From the NCBI GenBank assembly GCA_022316685.1, contig JAKJHU010000230.1:341693-405692 (forward strand): a stretch of DNA of 64,000 nt. The letters run 5' to 3'. The notes under the pieces were generated by a model. That model saw only the letters and a list, made by a program, of their open reading frames with translations, was not told the origin of the DNA and did not search any database. Of this stretch, positions 1 through 12,203 are shown in pieces. Made by a program: the position numbers and the translations under genes. The first letter of the stretch is position 1; each line of letters starts with the position of its first letter. Origin of the DNA: Progne subis subis. Lineage: Eukaryota; Chordata; Aves; Passeriformes; Hirundinidae.

Positions 1-700
1 CCGGCCCTGTCACCCGCAGTGTCGCGGCGCTTCCTCCGCGCTCCGGCCCCTCGCCCGTCGCCCCTCTCCCTGCCCGCGCCCTCCGAGACTTGGCTGAGTC
101 GCTCCCCCCACGAGCCGCAGTCCCCTCTCCCCCTCCCCTCCGGGTCCGCAGGTAAGCAGATCCCACGCTTTCCGAGCCACGGGGATGCGGTTTTCCTTGC
201 CCGTCCCCTCCCTCCGCGCCTGGAGCAGGTGAAGCCGGCCCTTCGCATCCCTCTCTCCCTCTGCAGCACCAGCGCTTTCCATCCCCTCCTCCCCGCACCT
301 GCGCTGGCATCCCCGGCCACCTCCTCGGCTCCCCTCGGCTCCGGGGCGAGGGAAAAAAGACAAAAAAAAAAGGGGGGGGGGGGGAAAGCGAGGATTCGTT
401 CCAGCCAGCTCCTAACCGCGAGGTACCACCTTCCCCCCCGTGTGCCAGGGAAGTGCCAAGGATGGGGTTTTGCCCACACCAGTTGAGCGGGGCCGATAGG
501 CTGGGCCCTATCGCCCCCGGGAAGGGGCGCTGGGGGTGGCAGCAGCCGTTGCCGCTGTTTTTTGGCAGCGCGGTGATAACAGAGCTCGGTTAAATGATGC
601 TGTTGCCATTCGGCAGGAGCTGAGTCAATACGTGGGGGAAGGAAGGGGAGGGGAGGTGGGGGGGGGAATGGGGGATGTGTGTGCGTAAAAATAATAATAA
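1..700 (+). promoter_or_regulatory. CpG-rich 5' block of the MRPS6/SLC5A3 locus
   Basis: The first ~550 bases are GC-rich with many CpGs, unlike the AT-rich intron that follows. In mammals MRPS6 and SLC5A3 share a promoter and 5' region, and SLC5A3 lies inside MRPS6 intron 1; the gene order here fits that. I see no MRPS6 start peptide (family N-terminus MPRYELAL) in any frame, so the coding part of exon 1 should lie upstream of base 1. The block is best read as exon 1 5'UTR plus the start of intron 1, or as intron 1 only. There is no clear TATA box. G-runs occur at 371-384 and 633-675. The transcription start is not determined. Confidence 0.6.
148..157 (+). other. candidate 5' splice donor (noncoding exon 1)
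   Basis: CCGCAG|GTAAGCA at 151/152 is close to the ideal donor consensus and sits in the CpG-rich block. It is the best candidate for the end of a noncoding first exon spliced to the SLC5A3 acceptor at 13321-13322. Transcript data would decide; a chance match is possible. Confidence 0.4.
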
Positions 701-1027
701 AATAGAGCCATCTCCGTGTGGATGGGAGGTTTATTTGGTAAATAACAGCTGATACTGGCCCTTCTCTAGTACCTTCTATAGCCTTTGTTTATCTGCTACT
801 TTCCAGCTTAATGCTGGTGTTGGAATGTAGCAGCACTTGCGCTGGGCTGGAGCCCTCTGATCCAGCCCGGCGTGGATACTCTGGGATTTACCCTTCTTCA
901 TCCCCACCAGCAGCATTTCCCACCGAGCAGCAGCGGCTCAGCAGCGTGGCCGTGGTTTTGGTTTTTTTTTTTTTTTTTTTTTTTTTTTGGGAATTACGGG
1001 AGCACGTCTGCTGTGCCGCATGCACTA

Positions 1028-1904
1028 GTACATTTCCATTCATTTTACATGGACCATCCACATGTCGGGGCTGGCTTTTTTTTTTTTTTTTTCCTTTAGA
1101 TACATTTTTCCCCGTGGTTTAGCTGCAGGAGCTGTAGTAGAGACATCTCACCTGGGTCCTCTAGTGGAGAAACACAGCAGCAGGGAGAAAGCCGGGTGAC
1201 ATTGCTGCACCAGCTCACCCGGGGCAAAAAATACGCTGCTTTTCCACTTGCCTGTCAACATACAATTCCTGTCCGATTTTTTTTGTTGTTGTTGTTGTTC
1301 CTTTCCACACCTCTCCCCGTGGGTGGGTGAGGCAGAGATGCTTTTTGTAGCCGCGCTGTTGATGTGGGAGACGCTTCAAGCCGGGCAGGCGCTCGGGAAG
1401 CAGGGCAGGACAGCAAGCGTGGCAAATCTGCCACAATACCGAGGCAGGAATCAACTGACTTCTCTGAAAGGATTGCCACGGAGTGCTCTCTGCTGGAAAA
1501 GCTCTCTGGTTTCTAGGATCTGACCACGGAGATGCAGGGATAAGCTTTTAGCTGTAAGATGCTTCTAATGAGCGTCAGTGCACTCAGGATTTAACATCTG
1601 CAACCTTTTCCTCTTTGAAGTTGGACTCTCCAGCACGTTCTTTCCACATGGATGTACCTTCAAGGGGTTGTTTTTTGTTTGGGTTTTTTTTTAGCTCTGT
1701 GATTACGTCCAAACATTTCAGTTTGTGCTGGTGTTTTTAATCCACCCTTGTCGTAAGTCTAAAATTTGGAGTCTGTCTGTAGCCGCTGCTGTTTCGGTGC
1801 TGTTTTCAGCACACCGGATCTGGGCGCTTTGTCGTTTCCCAGTATTTTGCTGCTCCCGCCTTTCTTGTGCTTTCTTGTGCCATGAGAACACTTGGAAATA
1901 TTTC
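1028..1904. promoter_or_regulatory. cluster of three TonE-like (NFAT5) motifs
   Basis: The tonicity enhancer consensus TGGAAANNYNY is matched at 1028-1038 (minus), 1494-1504 (plus) and 1893-1903 (plus). SLC5A3 is a known hypertonicity-induced NFAT5/TonEBP target in mammals. Chance gives about one match per 8 kb over both strands, so three in 0.9 kb is mildly notable. Function is inferred only. Confidence 0.3.
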
Positions 1905-3589
1905 CTCGAGTGGTTTTGTGCTCCGTGGTGCTGCTGGATCTTGGCTGGGTGGGGGTTGCTCTAATGACCCCTGTAAGCTGTGCATAATCCTGAATTAAAT
2001 GAGGCAAAATACGGGGATAATAAGCCAGTCTGAAACAGTAGGATGACTCCATAACTCCTTCCTGTCGAAGAATAAATGACATTGCTTTTCCACACCGGTG
2101 ACAGCACCTGGGCAGGTGTTCCCCGTCCTGCCCTGTCAGTCCCTCTGTGGTGGCCGTGTGTCCTGGTGCTGTCTGAGCGAGTACTGACTCTTCTTTTGGT
2201 GTCTGTGATGTCCTTCCTCACCTGTGGCATCTCCCCTGTCCTCCAAAACCAAACCCAAACCCTTGTCACTTGGCTTTCGTGTGCATTAGGGCTTGTCCTG
2301 AACTTCTGGGAGCTCTCTGGCAGCTTGCTGCAAAGCGTGGAGACTTTGCTGCCTCTCTTCAGTGGCAAACTCGGTGCTTCTGTGGGGTTTTCCCCACCCA
2401 CAACTTTCTTTTAATCCCTTGGCATTCTCAGGGATCCAGAATAAATCCCTCCGGTTCGTTTTTGTTACTTTAAACCCTGTTGCTGCTCGTGTCCAAGTCA
2501 GGGATCCTTTCCTGCTCTTTTCCTGCGTGTGGCTTCTCTTGGGAGGGTCCCAGGGCAGCACCTCCCATCCATCCTGCCTGATGCTCTCCTCAGGCTTGGC
2601 AGGCTCCAGAGCCTCTTCAACTCTCCTTTTTGTGCCTTAAAAATGCAACACCCGAGAGCTTTGGGAGCGGTGGGGGCACGAGGGGAAAACTTTCACTTCG
2701 CACTGGTTTCAGTTTCCAGCCTTTGTCACTGGTTGTCTGCGTGTGCTTCATACAAAAAGTCGGGGCTTTATTCTGAAGTCAAAGATGAGCCGCTCTTCTC
2801 TGTCCTGATTTGTGAGAGGTAATGGACTTGGACTGAAAACTGTATTTTTGTTACACTAAAACACAAGATTTTTTTTTTTTAATACTCTGTATATGTAGTT
2901 TTTCATCAGCAGAGCCCCCAGTTAGTAACTCTTAAAAAAAAAAAAAAAAAATAATAAAAGCCCTGAAAGCACCCCCAAAATAAATTATCCCCCCTGCTCT
3001 GTGGTGTATTATGAGGGGTTTGTGTTGCTGTGTGTGAGTTTGTGGAGGAGACGCTTTGGGCAGAGAAAGGTTGAAATGATTCATTTTGCCCATTGTGTTG
3101 CTTTGCACACCACAGTGTGGAAAGAACAAATGCAGAGGGGAGCTGGGGGGAGCTTGGTGGCAGATTTGTTATCAGCAGTGTCCAGATTTGGTTTGCAGAG
3201 CAAACGTTACCTGCCCACAGCAGCCCTGGCCGAGCGCTGCAGCTGTGCTAGAGGGAGAGGCGCAGAATGAGCACACAGATATCCATGGCCTGAATTTCCC
3301 TGTTCCTATCAAAAGCTGAGTTTCTGAGGGTTCCTGATTTTCTCCCATCTTTGGCTCTGAGTGGGAGGATTGTGGCAGGGCAGGACTTTGAGCAGGGAAG
3401 GGCAGTGAATCCCCAGGAGTGAATCCGCAGGAATTCTCGCTGGCTGGGCGAGCAGGGCTCTGCAGGGTGCTCTGAAACTCCCTGGGGAGGAATGAAAGGG
3501 GAAAAGCTGGAAATGGTTTCCTGCTTCTCCAGGGCCATTTGTGCAGAGTGACCGTGGGGTGGCAATGCCAGATTTCTGAGGGGATTGGG

Positions 3590-3735
3590 ACAGAGTGGGA
3601 ATCCCACAGTCCTTGAGCCTGGAAAAGACCTCCAGGATGGAGTGCAGCCTTTGACTGATCCCCAGCTTGTCACCCAGAGCCCAGCACAGGGACACCAGTC
3701 CTCAACAGCACCCCTTTGGAACTGGAACTGAACAG
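3590..3735 (-). mobile_element. CR1 LINE fragment
   Basis: The plus strand reads as the reverse complement of a CR1 region: 'gagcctggaaaagacctccagga', then 'ccccagcttgtcacccagagcccag'. The copy is diverged and lacks a clear 3' terminus. Confidence 0.55.
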
Positions 3736-3907
3736 GCACTTCCTAAAGAACTCAGTGTTCCACTGAAAATGAGGAAATTTATCAGTATTCTATCAGCAGC
3801 GTGCTCATCTTCACCTGTGACAAAGCTCAAACACACAGTGTCACAATCTAAAACCTAGACACCTTTTTTTAGCAAATAACCTGGACTAGGAGATCCGTCC
3901 ACCCATT

Positions 3908-4032
3908 TCTGGTATCCCAAAGTGGTTTGGGTTGGAAGGGGTCTTAAAAATCACCTTGTTCCACATGGCAGGGACACTTTCCACTATCCCAGCTTGCTCC
4001 AAGCCCTGTCCAACCTGGCCTTGGACACCTCC
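3908..4032 (-). mobile_element. CR1 LINE 3' end
   Basis: The hallmark antisense phrases are present: 'tggtttgggttggaagg', then 'ccacatggcagggacac', then 'ccaacctggccttgga'. These are the reverse of the avian CR1 3' terminal ~150 bp. The same order identifies the other CR1 3' ends listed here. The adjoining (AAT)n follows at once. Confidence 0.8.
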
Positions 4033-5410
4033 AAATAATAATAATAATAATAATCCTGCAGTGAATATGGGCTCTCATTTCTCCAGCCCTGTTCTCACAA
4101 CACAACTTGGCTTCAGCAGCTGTTTGTTGCTTTTGGAGCGGGCTGCTGTGTTCCTAAAATTCTCTACCTGCCGTGTGGAGATGATTGGCTATTTTGGGAA
4201 TGCCAAAGTAAATGGGCAGTAGTGTTGCTTGACATCTTGACTATTCCACTTAATTGCTGTGTAGGCAGCTGCAGCAGTTGGGCTTTTGATGTCTCAGTTG
4301 CCAGGAAGGAGGGGGAGAAAATGCAGCAGGAAGATACTGGGTTTATTTTATTTTATTTTTTTATTTTATATTTTATTTCCTTTCCGGTGGACCACCTGCT
4401 CTTCCAGTGGATTTGTGCATCCTCTCCACCCCTCTCCCCAGCTGAGCAGGTTAAAATTATACAAAAGTTTGTTCCTCTGTTCCCACTGGCATTTTTAGTG
4501 GTCTGGAACAGGCTCTTCAGCCTGGCAGGGAGGGATCCTGGAGTCGGGGGTGGTGCTGGAAAGGAGACCAAAGCCTTGGAACTAAAAGACAGGATCAGAA
4601 AACAGCAAGATCCAGCACTGACTCTGCTGGAGGAGTCACCTTTTTGTTTTCTGCTTTGAGCATTCCATAAGAAGAGCTGGGTTTTGGAGAGTGTGGTGCA
4701 GACAGCGTTTGGGAGCGATACCCTCTTGCCTGATATTTGACATTTTCAGTCTTGGAAGAGCAGGAATTTTTGCCAAGTGTGGGATACGTGCCTGGGTCTG
4801 AGGGGACATAGAGCATTATTCTCTCCTGTAGAATAATTTAAGCCTAATTTCAGTTTCTTGCAGGCTCCTGGTGGGATTTCAGTGGGATTTGGCCAGTCCC
4901 TCTTCAGGGGTTAACCTTTGAGGTAAAACCTCTCTGGGCTGCCCCTGGTTCCTCCTCAGCAATGAGCTCTTAGCTCGTGGTTGTGTTTTGTTCCTGATGT
5001 CTTCTGGCTGTCAGCAGGGAGGTGCTGGTGACTTCAGCGTGGAGCAGATTCCGTCCCTAAAACTCCTGGGAGAGAGGGCAGAGAACCCTTTGTGCTAAAC
5101 AGCATTAATCTGTGCATTGTTGGAAAGCCCTGCAACGTGACTGACTCCTGTAAAAGTTGTCCCTTGTAACGCTGGGGAGAAGCTGCTCCTTCAGCTCACG
5201 TGCCTTGGTGTTTTCTGTCTCCTGACCCTCATCAGTTCCATGCTTTGGAATGATGGAAGCTCTGCTTTTCTCTGTGTGTTCTTTCAGGAGCTGATTTCTC
5301 CACTTCCCTTGTCCCAGGATCGTAATTGCCACACAAAGATCGCTTTGGGAGTGGTTAAGTTGTTGATCAAGTAATTTATCTTCCTTTTTTTTTTTTTTCT
5401 CCTTTGCCCA

Positions 5411-5562
5411 GAGAAGCTGTGGCTGCCCCTGGATCTCTGGAAGTGCCCAAGGCCAGGTTGGAGCAGCCTGGGACGGTGGAAGGTGTCCCTGCCCATGGCA
5501 GAGGTGACACTGGATGGGCTTTAAGGTCTTTCCAACCCAAACTATTCCACGATTCTGTGATT
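5411..5562 (+). mobile_element. CR1 LINE 3' end
   Basis: This sense copy runs from 'agctgtggctgcccctgga' through 'gcccaaggccaggttgga' to the 3' terminus 'ccacgattctgtga'. It is 5' truncated directly after a T-run. Confidence 0.85.
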
Positions 5563-7410
5563 TTTCAGGCTCCATCCGTGGCAGGCTGATAATTCCTGGA
5601 TAATTCCACACCTCCCCGGCTTCAAATGTGGGCTGAAGGAAGAGCTGTTTATGTGGAAGCAGTTGCTTGGTGGAGCTTCGTGTCCCACCCTTACCTGAGG
5701 GCAGCAGGATCCTCAGGTTATTCCCTGGAAAAATTCCTGCCCTATGGGAGCAGCAGGGGTATCCTCAGCGTGCAGTGAGGAGCTGATAAAAAGGTGAAAG
5801 CAGGGAAAAATAAAAACACAGAAGGATTTGTGGAGAAGTGGAACAGGAAGAATTAGAAGTAAATATGTGGAAAGTAAGGCAAGATGTGGAGCACCTGGCC
5901 TGTGGAGCACTGGTGCTAAAAATGAGATTCTACAAAAAATTCATCACCCCTGGTGAGGAGAAGGGCAGGAAGGAAGTGGATGGTGTAAAAGGGAGGGTCA
6001 CGAACCCAAGAAATAGGACTGAGGAACTGCAGAAGAGCTGTTGTTTTGCTGTTTTTTAATCCTGGTTTGTCCACTTGCAAGCCAGTCCTTGTGTTCAGTC
6101 CTGCAAATATCCAAGGAATAATAAAAATCCAGGTTCGTGCAGAGGATGGATACAGGGAGGGAATTTGTTCGGTGGAGTTGGTGTTGTAGAAAAAGGAATC
6201 AATGTTTGGTAGCTTTTAATACAGATAGCCTGCACCAAGCTTTGTAATTAGCATTCATTGTTTTATAACCAACACAATTTTATTGAACTCTGGTTTTGGT
6301 GTCTTGAAATCTCCAAGAAGGATCAGAAGCCTTGAAACAGCACCCAGCTGACTGGGAAGCTTGGAGAGCCTCAAATTCTTGAATTATGTAGGATCCTGAA
6401 CTCCTGTCTCGCCTATCAACAATGCTGGGGATGCTTTTTATTCTTCCAAAGATTGTGGGCAGCCAGCAATGTGATGGGAATTTGGGGAAGTCCTAAAGAA
6501 GCTTCATGAATCTGGTTTTATTTTTTTTCTTTTTTTTTTTGTTCTTCCTAGAAATTTGAAGAAGAATTTCCTCCTGGTGTCTTGCCCAGTTTCATGGGGA
6601 CTGCCACTCCTTTCTCCTTTCCCAAGTAACTTCTGCACTCTCCCAGCCAAAATCCTCCTCAGATGGGATGAACCAGCACATATTTTGGGCTGGGATTATC
6701 CAGTTCCTGCTGAGTGGTGATCACCACCAGCTGCATCACATCTTTAAACTTCCAGCTGAAGGAAAGGACATCCTCAGCAGTGGCAGAGATTTTGCAGCAT
6801 TTTTGATACTTGCTTCTAAAACAGTGATAACCTTGTCCAGAGAACTGAAGTGGTCCCAAATCCACTCCAGAAATCAAATTCTTGGCTGTTGAGGCTTGGT
6901 TAACCCATTCTCTTGCTGCTGCTCTGGTGACCGAGTATTTCATCTCCTTCATTCACAGTGAAGAGTTTGTGCTGCTGGATTTTGGGTTGCTAAAAGCAGG
7001 GATTTGAGACCTGGGGACTCAGTGTCCTTCTGCACCTTCCAGAGCAGTGTGACCTGGCAGGGAAATCATGCCTGGTGCTGTGTGATGCCAGAACCTTCCA
7101 GTTTTTGCCAGCCCCTTCGCACTTCCTTGAAAAAGTCTGGGCTTTTTGCCCTCTGGTGCCCTTAATTTTGCTGCTGACCACGTGGCTCCTGGGTTGTCTC
7201 TGCCCCTTTTGCTTTCAGTTCCTGTGGAAAAGAACCGTGTCCTGTGCAGGGGTGGATGTCACCTCTCTGCGGTTTCCTCGCTGAGGGCTGGGCTTTGTGG
7301 TGACAAACTGAGCTCAGGAGGGCCCTGCTGGAGCTGCAGCCCAGGCAGGAAAGGTTCTGCTGGTTTCTCAGGGAAGAGGGGCCCAAGTCCTTGGCAGTTT
7401 CTGCTCCCTT

Positions 7411-7600
7411 CATAAAATTCCAGAGCTTGGAAAATCCCTCCTGGCCCATGGAGTCCCAGCTGTGCCCGATGCTCACCTTGTCACCCAGCCCAGAGCTCTG
7501 AGTGTCACCTCCAGGACTTCCCTAAGGACTCCAAACCTCCCTGGGCAGCCCCTTCCAGTTCTTTTCCATGAAGAAATTCCTCCAGATAACATTTGTCACC
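7411..7600 (-). mobile_element. CR1 LINE fragment
   Basis: This antisense copy of the internal 3' segment has 'ccagctgtgcccgatgctca', 'cttgtcacccagcccagag' and 'ctgggcagccccttccag'. It belongs to a different segment or subfamily from the 3908 copy. Confidence 0.7.
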
Positions 7601-10462
7601 CATGGAAACATAAGCTAATTCTTTGGGCTGAAAAGGGGAAAAGGAAGGTATTAGCTCCTTGTTTTCTTGAAATTGATAGTTGATGGATTAATATGGGCAT
7701 GATGCTACATCGTGTCTAGGTAGGCCTGGAGAAGACAGAATTTCTTTGTGGTATCTCTGTGTTTTAACAGATAAAAAGGGAATTTCTATCTCCTTCCCCC
7801 TGTCCCCAGCTTACTCACCCTTGCCCTGTAGGTGTTTGGAGTTTTGGGAGGAACAGTGGAAGCAAATCAGTTCCTTATTCCTGCTGGAGTGCTGGGGACT
7901 GGCCCTTGGCAAAGGGAACCAGCCAAGTGTGAATGTCACAGGCAGTGGCACGCAGTGGCTCGGGGAGGGTGATGCAGATTCTGGGAAAAAATCCATCTTT
8001 TCTTGCTTTGCAAGGCTGGAGCTGCTCTTGTGTCCACTGACTGCTGGAGTCTCCTTCCCGTGCCTTCTCCCCCTCTTTCGTTTGTGACTTGGTGGGACGC
8101 TGGAGTAGGTGTATGTGCTTGGGATGAGGGGGGGAAAATGGTTAAAAAAAAACCCCAAAATGACAACTAAATGATGCCCTGCTCGAACAGGGTCAGTCCC
8201 AGCACCCTTGAGCTCCACTTGGCCTCGCATCACTCCAGTTTCTGCTCTGTAATTGTCTGCCCCTCATCCCATCTCTGTCTGGCAAATGCAGTGAGTTCTC
8301 TGTGTCTCTTGCTCTGGGGTTACTTATTTCTCTCATGTCTCCCTCAGCAGTTGTGTAGGAAAGAATCCAGAAGAATTTATGCTGGAACAAGCTGCTTTTT
8401 TTGTGCTGCTGCAGTAAAACGAAGACCAGAGCTGGAGTGATTCCTGACCAAAACAAAAGTTGCTTACGTGTTCGTAACAACTCCTTTGAGTGAGTGACTC
8501 GGTTCTTGCACCTCAGATTGGATTTTTTTTGGTAGTGCTGGTTGATAGGGTTGTCTCCTGAGTTCTCCAGACCAGCAGGAGGTTGATGTGGTGATGAGGC
8601 AGAGTGTGACCAGCAGGTTCGGTCAGGTTGGCTCAGGTAACGTGGGAATGTGGCCCTTTCCTGCTGCAGCCTCTCGAGTTCAGGTCTGGCCTGGCATCCC
8701 CAGCAGCTCAAGTTATTTATTGGATGCTCCACCTCAACTTCTGCCTTCCCTGTCTGTCCCAGGGGGGTTCCTGGCACATTCCTCTGCCCCAGCTCCTGGT
8801 TTTCAGGGAAAAGCCTGGAACTGCTGCCCTGGATGCTGAGGGCTCTATTGAGCAGCTGCCAAGGATAGCTAAGGATAGCCCCTGCTTCCTCAAGGGCATG
8901 TGCTACATAATTTATGTATCACTTACTCCGTGAAGAGCTTCAGTGCTCCTTTTTTATGTTCTGGAGTGCTGCAGTAAGTGGAACGAAGCTTTTCCTCTTT
9001 CTTTTTTTTTTTTTCCTTAAAGAGATTTTTTGTCCTGAGGCTGCCTTGTGTTTACTGAGGAGCAGTGGACAGGTAGGAACTCCCTGGTGTGTCCATGGGC
9101 GGGAGCGTGAGGAGTCTGGAGAACACACTCAGGGGGTTGGACATGACACAGACCCCACTCAAGGCACGAGGCTTGTGTTATTTATGAATTTTTCTGTGGC
9201 AGAGTTAGTATTTTCCATGATCCTGGCAATCTGGACAGATTTCTTCCACACACAGCAGAGCTGTTCAGTAGGTGGAGTGCTGCAGGTCTGAGTTCAAAAG
9301 CTCCTGCTTGAAGGTGGAGAGGGAAAATGCTGTTGCCAAGAACTAATCTGAAAACTGCTTGGAAATCTGTGAGCAGTGCACTTAATTTGCTGACAGGGGA
9401 CACTCCTGTGGGATAGGTGGGATCTGCATCTCCGAATTAACCCTTAAAAACATCAGGATTGCTGAGGAGAAAAGGAAAGTCAGCTCAGAAACTTCCCATC
9501 TGCCGAAAAGCCGATAGAGCGGAGAACAAATAGCAGCTTCAGAGCTGGAACAGTTGGACTCTGGCATGTTTTAAACACCCATTTTATTAGAAAAGCACTG
9601 TGGAGAAAGTTTTCCTTTAGAACAATGATACAAATTTCTCCTCAAAATCCCACCCCGGGTCTGCTTCACATTATGAAACCTCTCTTCGGGGACTCGCTTG
9701 GGATTTTTTCTTTTTCTCCCTTAAGGAGCAGGCTGGGTGTTGGAGAGACATATGCATTGTTTCACCAGAGCTGCAGCCTCTATTTCCAGACAAGAGGGAA
9801 GCACATTGTTTTGTGTCTTTGATATGATCCAGCCAGAAAACAGCCTCGGGGAAGAAAATTCCCAGTCCTTGGCAGCAGCACTGTCTTTCTGCCTTTTTTT
9901 TTTTCCTCCCTCTGTCAGTGCCACAGTGTTCACTGTTCTAATAACTCAGGATTAAACTCACATGGGGCATCTCAAAAGTCCTTTGTAAAAGACTTGAGGT
10001 CAGAACTTGCTGAAAGTTCAGAGGGACGAGTCTCATTTTCCTAATGAAGAAAAGTTCCAGGGTTATTTTGGAATTAGGTCTAAGAAACTGGTACAAGAAG
10101 CTACTTCAGTGCTGTAATTTAGTGACAGTGCAGCAAATTTGTGGTGGCTGCTGAAAACTTTCCACCTTCCAGCTTTGCAAAAAACAGCCCTGCAAAAAAA
10201 AAAAAAAAAAAAAAAAAAACAACAAAACAACCCTCAGGTGTTGGTGACAAAGGGCAAGAGGGTTCAGCTCTCTGAAAGTTGATTATTTCAGGTGCAGGGT
10301 CTGGCTGTATCTCCCTATGGAAAGCGCTCCAGGGACTTCACATGTTGTTTATTTTGGTTGGAATGAGCCCCTTGGAACTGAAGTGACTTAATTGAGGAAT
10401 GTCACAATTTATTTGAGGGCAGCTGCATCCAACACTGACACACTTTTGTCAGAGAGTCTGGA

Positions 10463-10622
10463 TCCTGGAATTACAGAAGGTTTGGATTCCCAGAGACTTT
10501 AAAAACCCATCCAGTCCTACCCTCAAGGGCGGGGACACCTTTCATTATCCCAGGTGGCTTCAAGCCCCATCCAGCCTGGCCTTGGACATTCCCAGGGATC
10601 CAGGGGCAGCCACAGCTTCCCT
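10463..10622 (-). mobile_element. CR1 LINE 3' end
   Basis: Antisense copy: terminus 'ggaattacagaaggtttgg', then 'ggcggggacacctttcatta', ending in 'gatccaggggcagccacag'. Confidence 0.75.
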
Positions 10623-12010
10623 GTTAATATCCTTTTTATAGAAACACTCTGGATACTTCTGGTATCAAATAGAATTCATTTTAACTGATTTTTTTGTGGG
10701 TTTTTTTTCATGTTGCTCTCTAGGATATTTGTGACAGGTCACTGATGAACCTACAGGGAAGGTGATGGGGGTGAACTCAAGCGAAAATCAAGCACTTTTT
10801 AGTAATGAGAGGGACAACTGAACATTAAAAATATTAATTATTGCCATTTCCTTATCTGGCTATTCTTCTGGTTTTCTGTATAGAAAATTTTTCTTTTTGT
10901 CATATTTCAGTAAAATCTTTTCTTCCCTTTCTCTTCAAATATTTATAGTTTTGGTATAAACATAATATAGTTGAAAAATTAGCTGAATATGGCAAAAGAC
11001 ACAACACTATTAAAGTGTTGCTCCAAAGTGCTTAAAACTAAGAATAGTCCATTAAACTTGGCTCTGATTGCGTCATCTGATGTGAAGTGTTTATAATTTT
11101 GGGTTGGATTAAGCTATTAGACCGTTTAACTACTCCTGTATTTGCGGGTGGGGAGAAATGTGAATTCTTCTGTGGAAGAATTGAAAATACATCTGTGGTT
11201 TGAGGCTTCTGAGGAATGATAAATTTAGCCCAGTGCTGTAATCAGTCCGTTTTGTGCCATGTCTCCTTAGTCTCTCATTATTGGCTGTAATTCCAGCAGA
11301 AGGAATATCTCTATTCTCAAGTGGGTTTGTGGTGCTGGGGGGGAACCCTATTTTTATTATTATTTTTTAAAAAATTTTTCTCCTGAAAAACAGCTGGACC
11401 ATACAAATGACACAGTGGTGGATTTCTCCTTAAGGCTGAAGTTGTGGCTTGCTGGGAGCTATTTTTAAAATCTGTGAGGAGTTGCACGTTTTTACCTGAG
11501 CACCGCTGCTGCCTTCAACATAACGTGTGCATTTTCAGCCTTAACTCTCTCAGAATTTGAAATGGTTTTATTGACCCTTTAAACAAACCCGGTATATGGC
11601 AGGGATGCTAAACAAGAAACCAACCAAATATTAGAGTATGCTATCAGGCTGTTTATATTAATCATTAATTAATGGGGAAACGGGAGCTTCAGCCTCGTGC
11701 CAGAGAATGAACTGGAAGGGGATGCCTGGAGCTGATGCTTGTAGGACTTGAGAGACTTTATGGCCAGAAAAAAGACTCAGTGTTGGTTTTCTTGTGCCTT
11801 TACCAGTGGGTTGGAAAGAGGAGTGGAGTCAGACGCTGTTCCTCACCTTCTGTAATAATGAGATTATTGCTGCTAAAAGTTTGTGTTCTGTTCTTTAGAC
11901 TAATCCTGTTCTTTGCTCTGTTCTTCCCTTCCCATGGTCACTGGGTGTAGGGAATGGAAGAATCCCGTGTCCAGCTCTCTCTAAATCCATTAGAAGCCTT
12001 TGGGTTGTAG

Positions 12011-12203
12011 AGGGTGTTGAGGCCCTGGCACAAGGTGCCCAGAGCAGCTGTGGCTGCCCCTGGATCCCTGGCAGTGCCCAAGGCCAGGTTGGACACTGGG
12101 GCTTGGAGCAGCCTGGGACAGTGGGAGGTGTCCCTGCCATGGCAGGGGTGGCACTGGGAGCGATTTAAGGTTCCTCCGTCCCAAACCATTCCATGATTCT
12201 GTG
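12011..12203 (+). mobile_element. CR1 LINE 3' end
   Basis: Sense copy from 'aggccctggcacaaggtgcc' through the 'gcccaaggccaggttggaca' core to 'ccattccatgattctgtgg'. Confidence 0.85.

Noticed and set aside
1..151. MRPS6 coding exon 1 at the window start
   Set aside because: No frame encodes the family N-terminus, and the donor at 151/152 has no matching coding phase-0 sequence before it.
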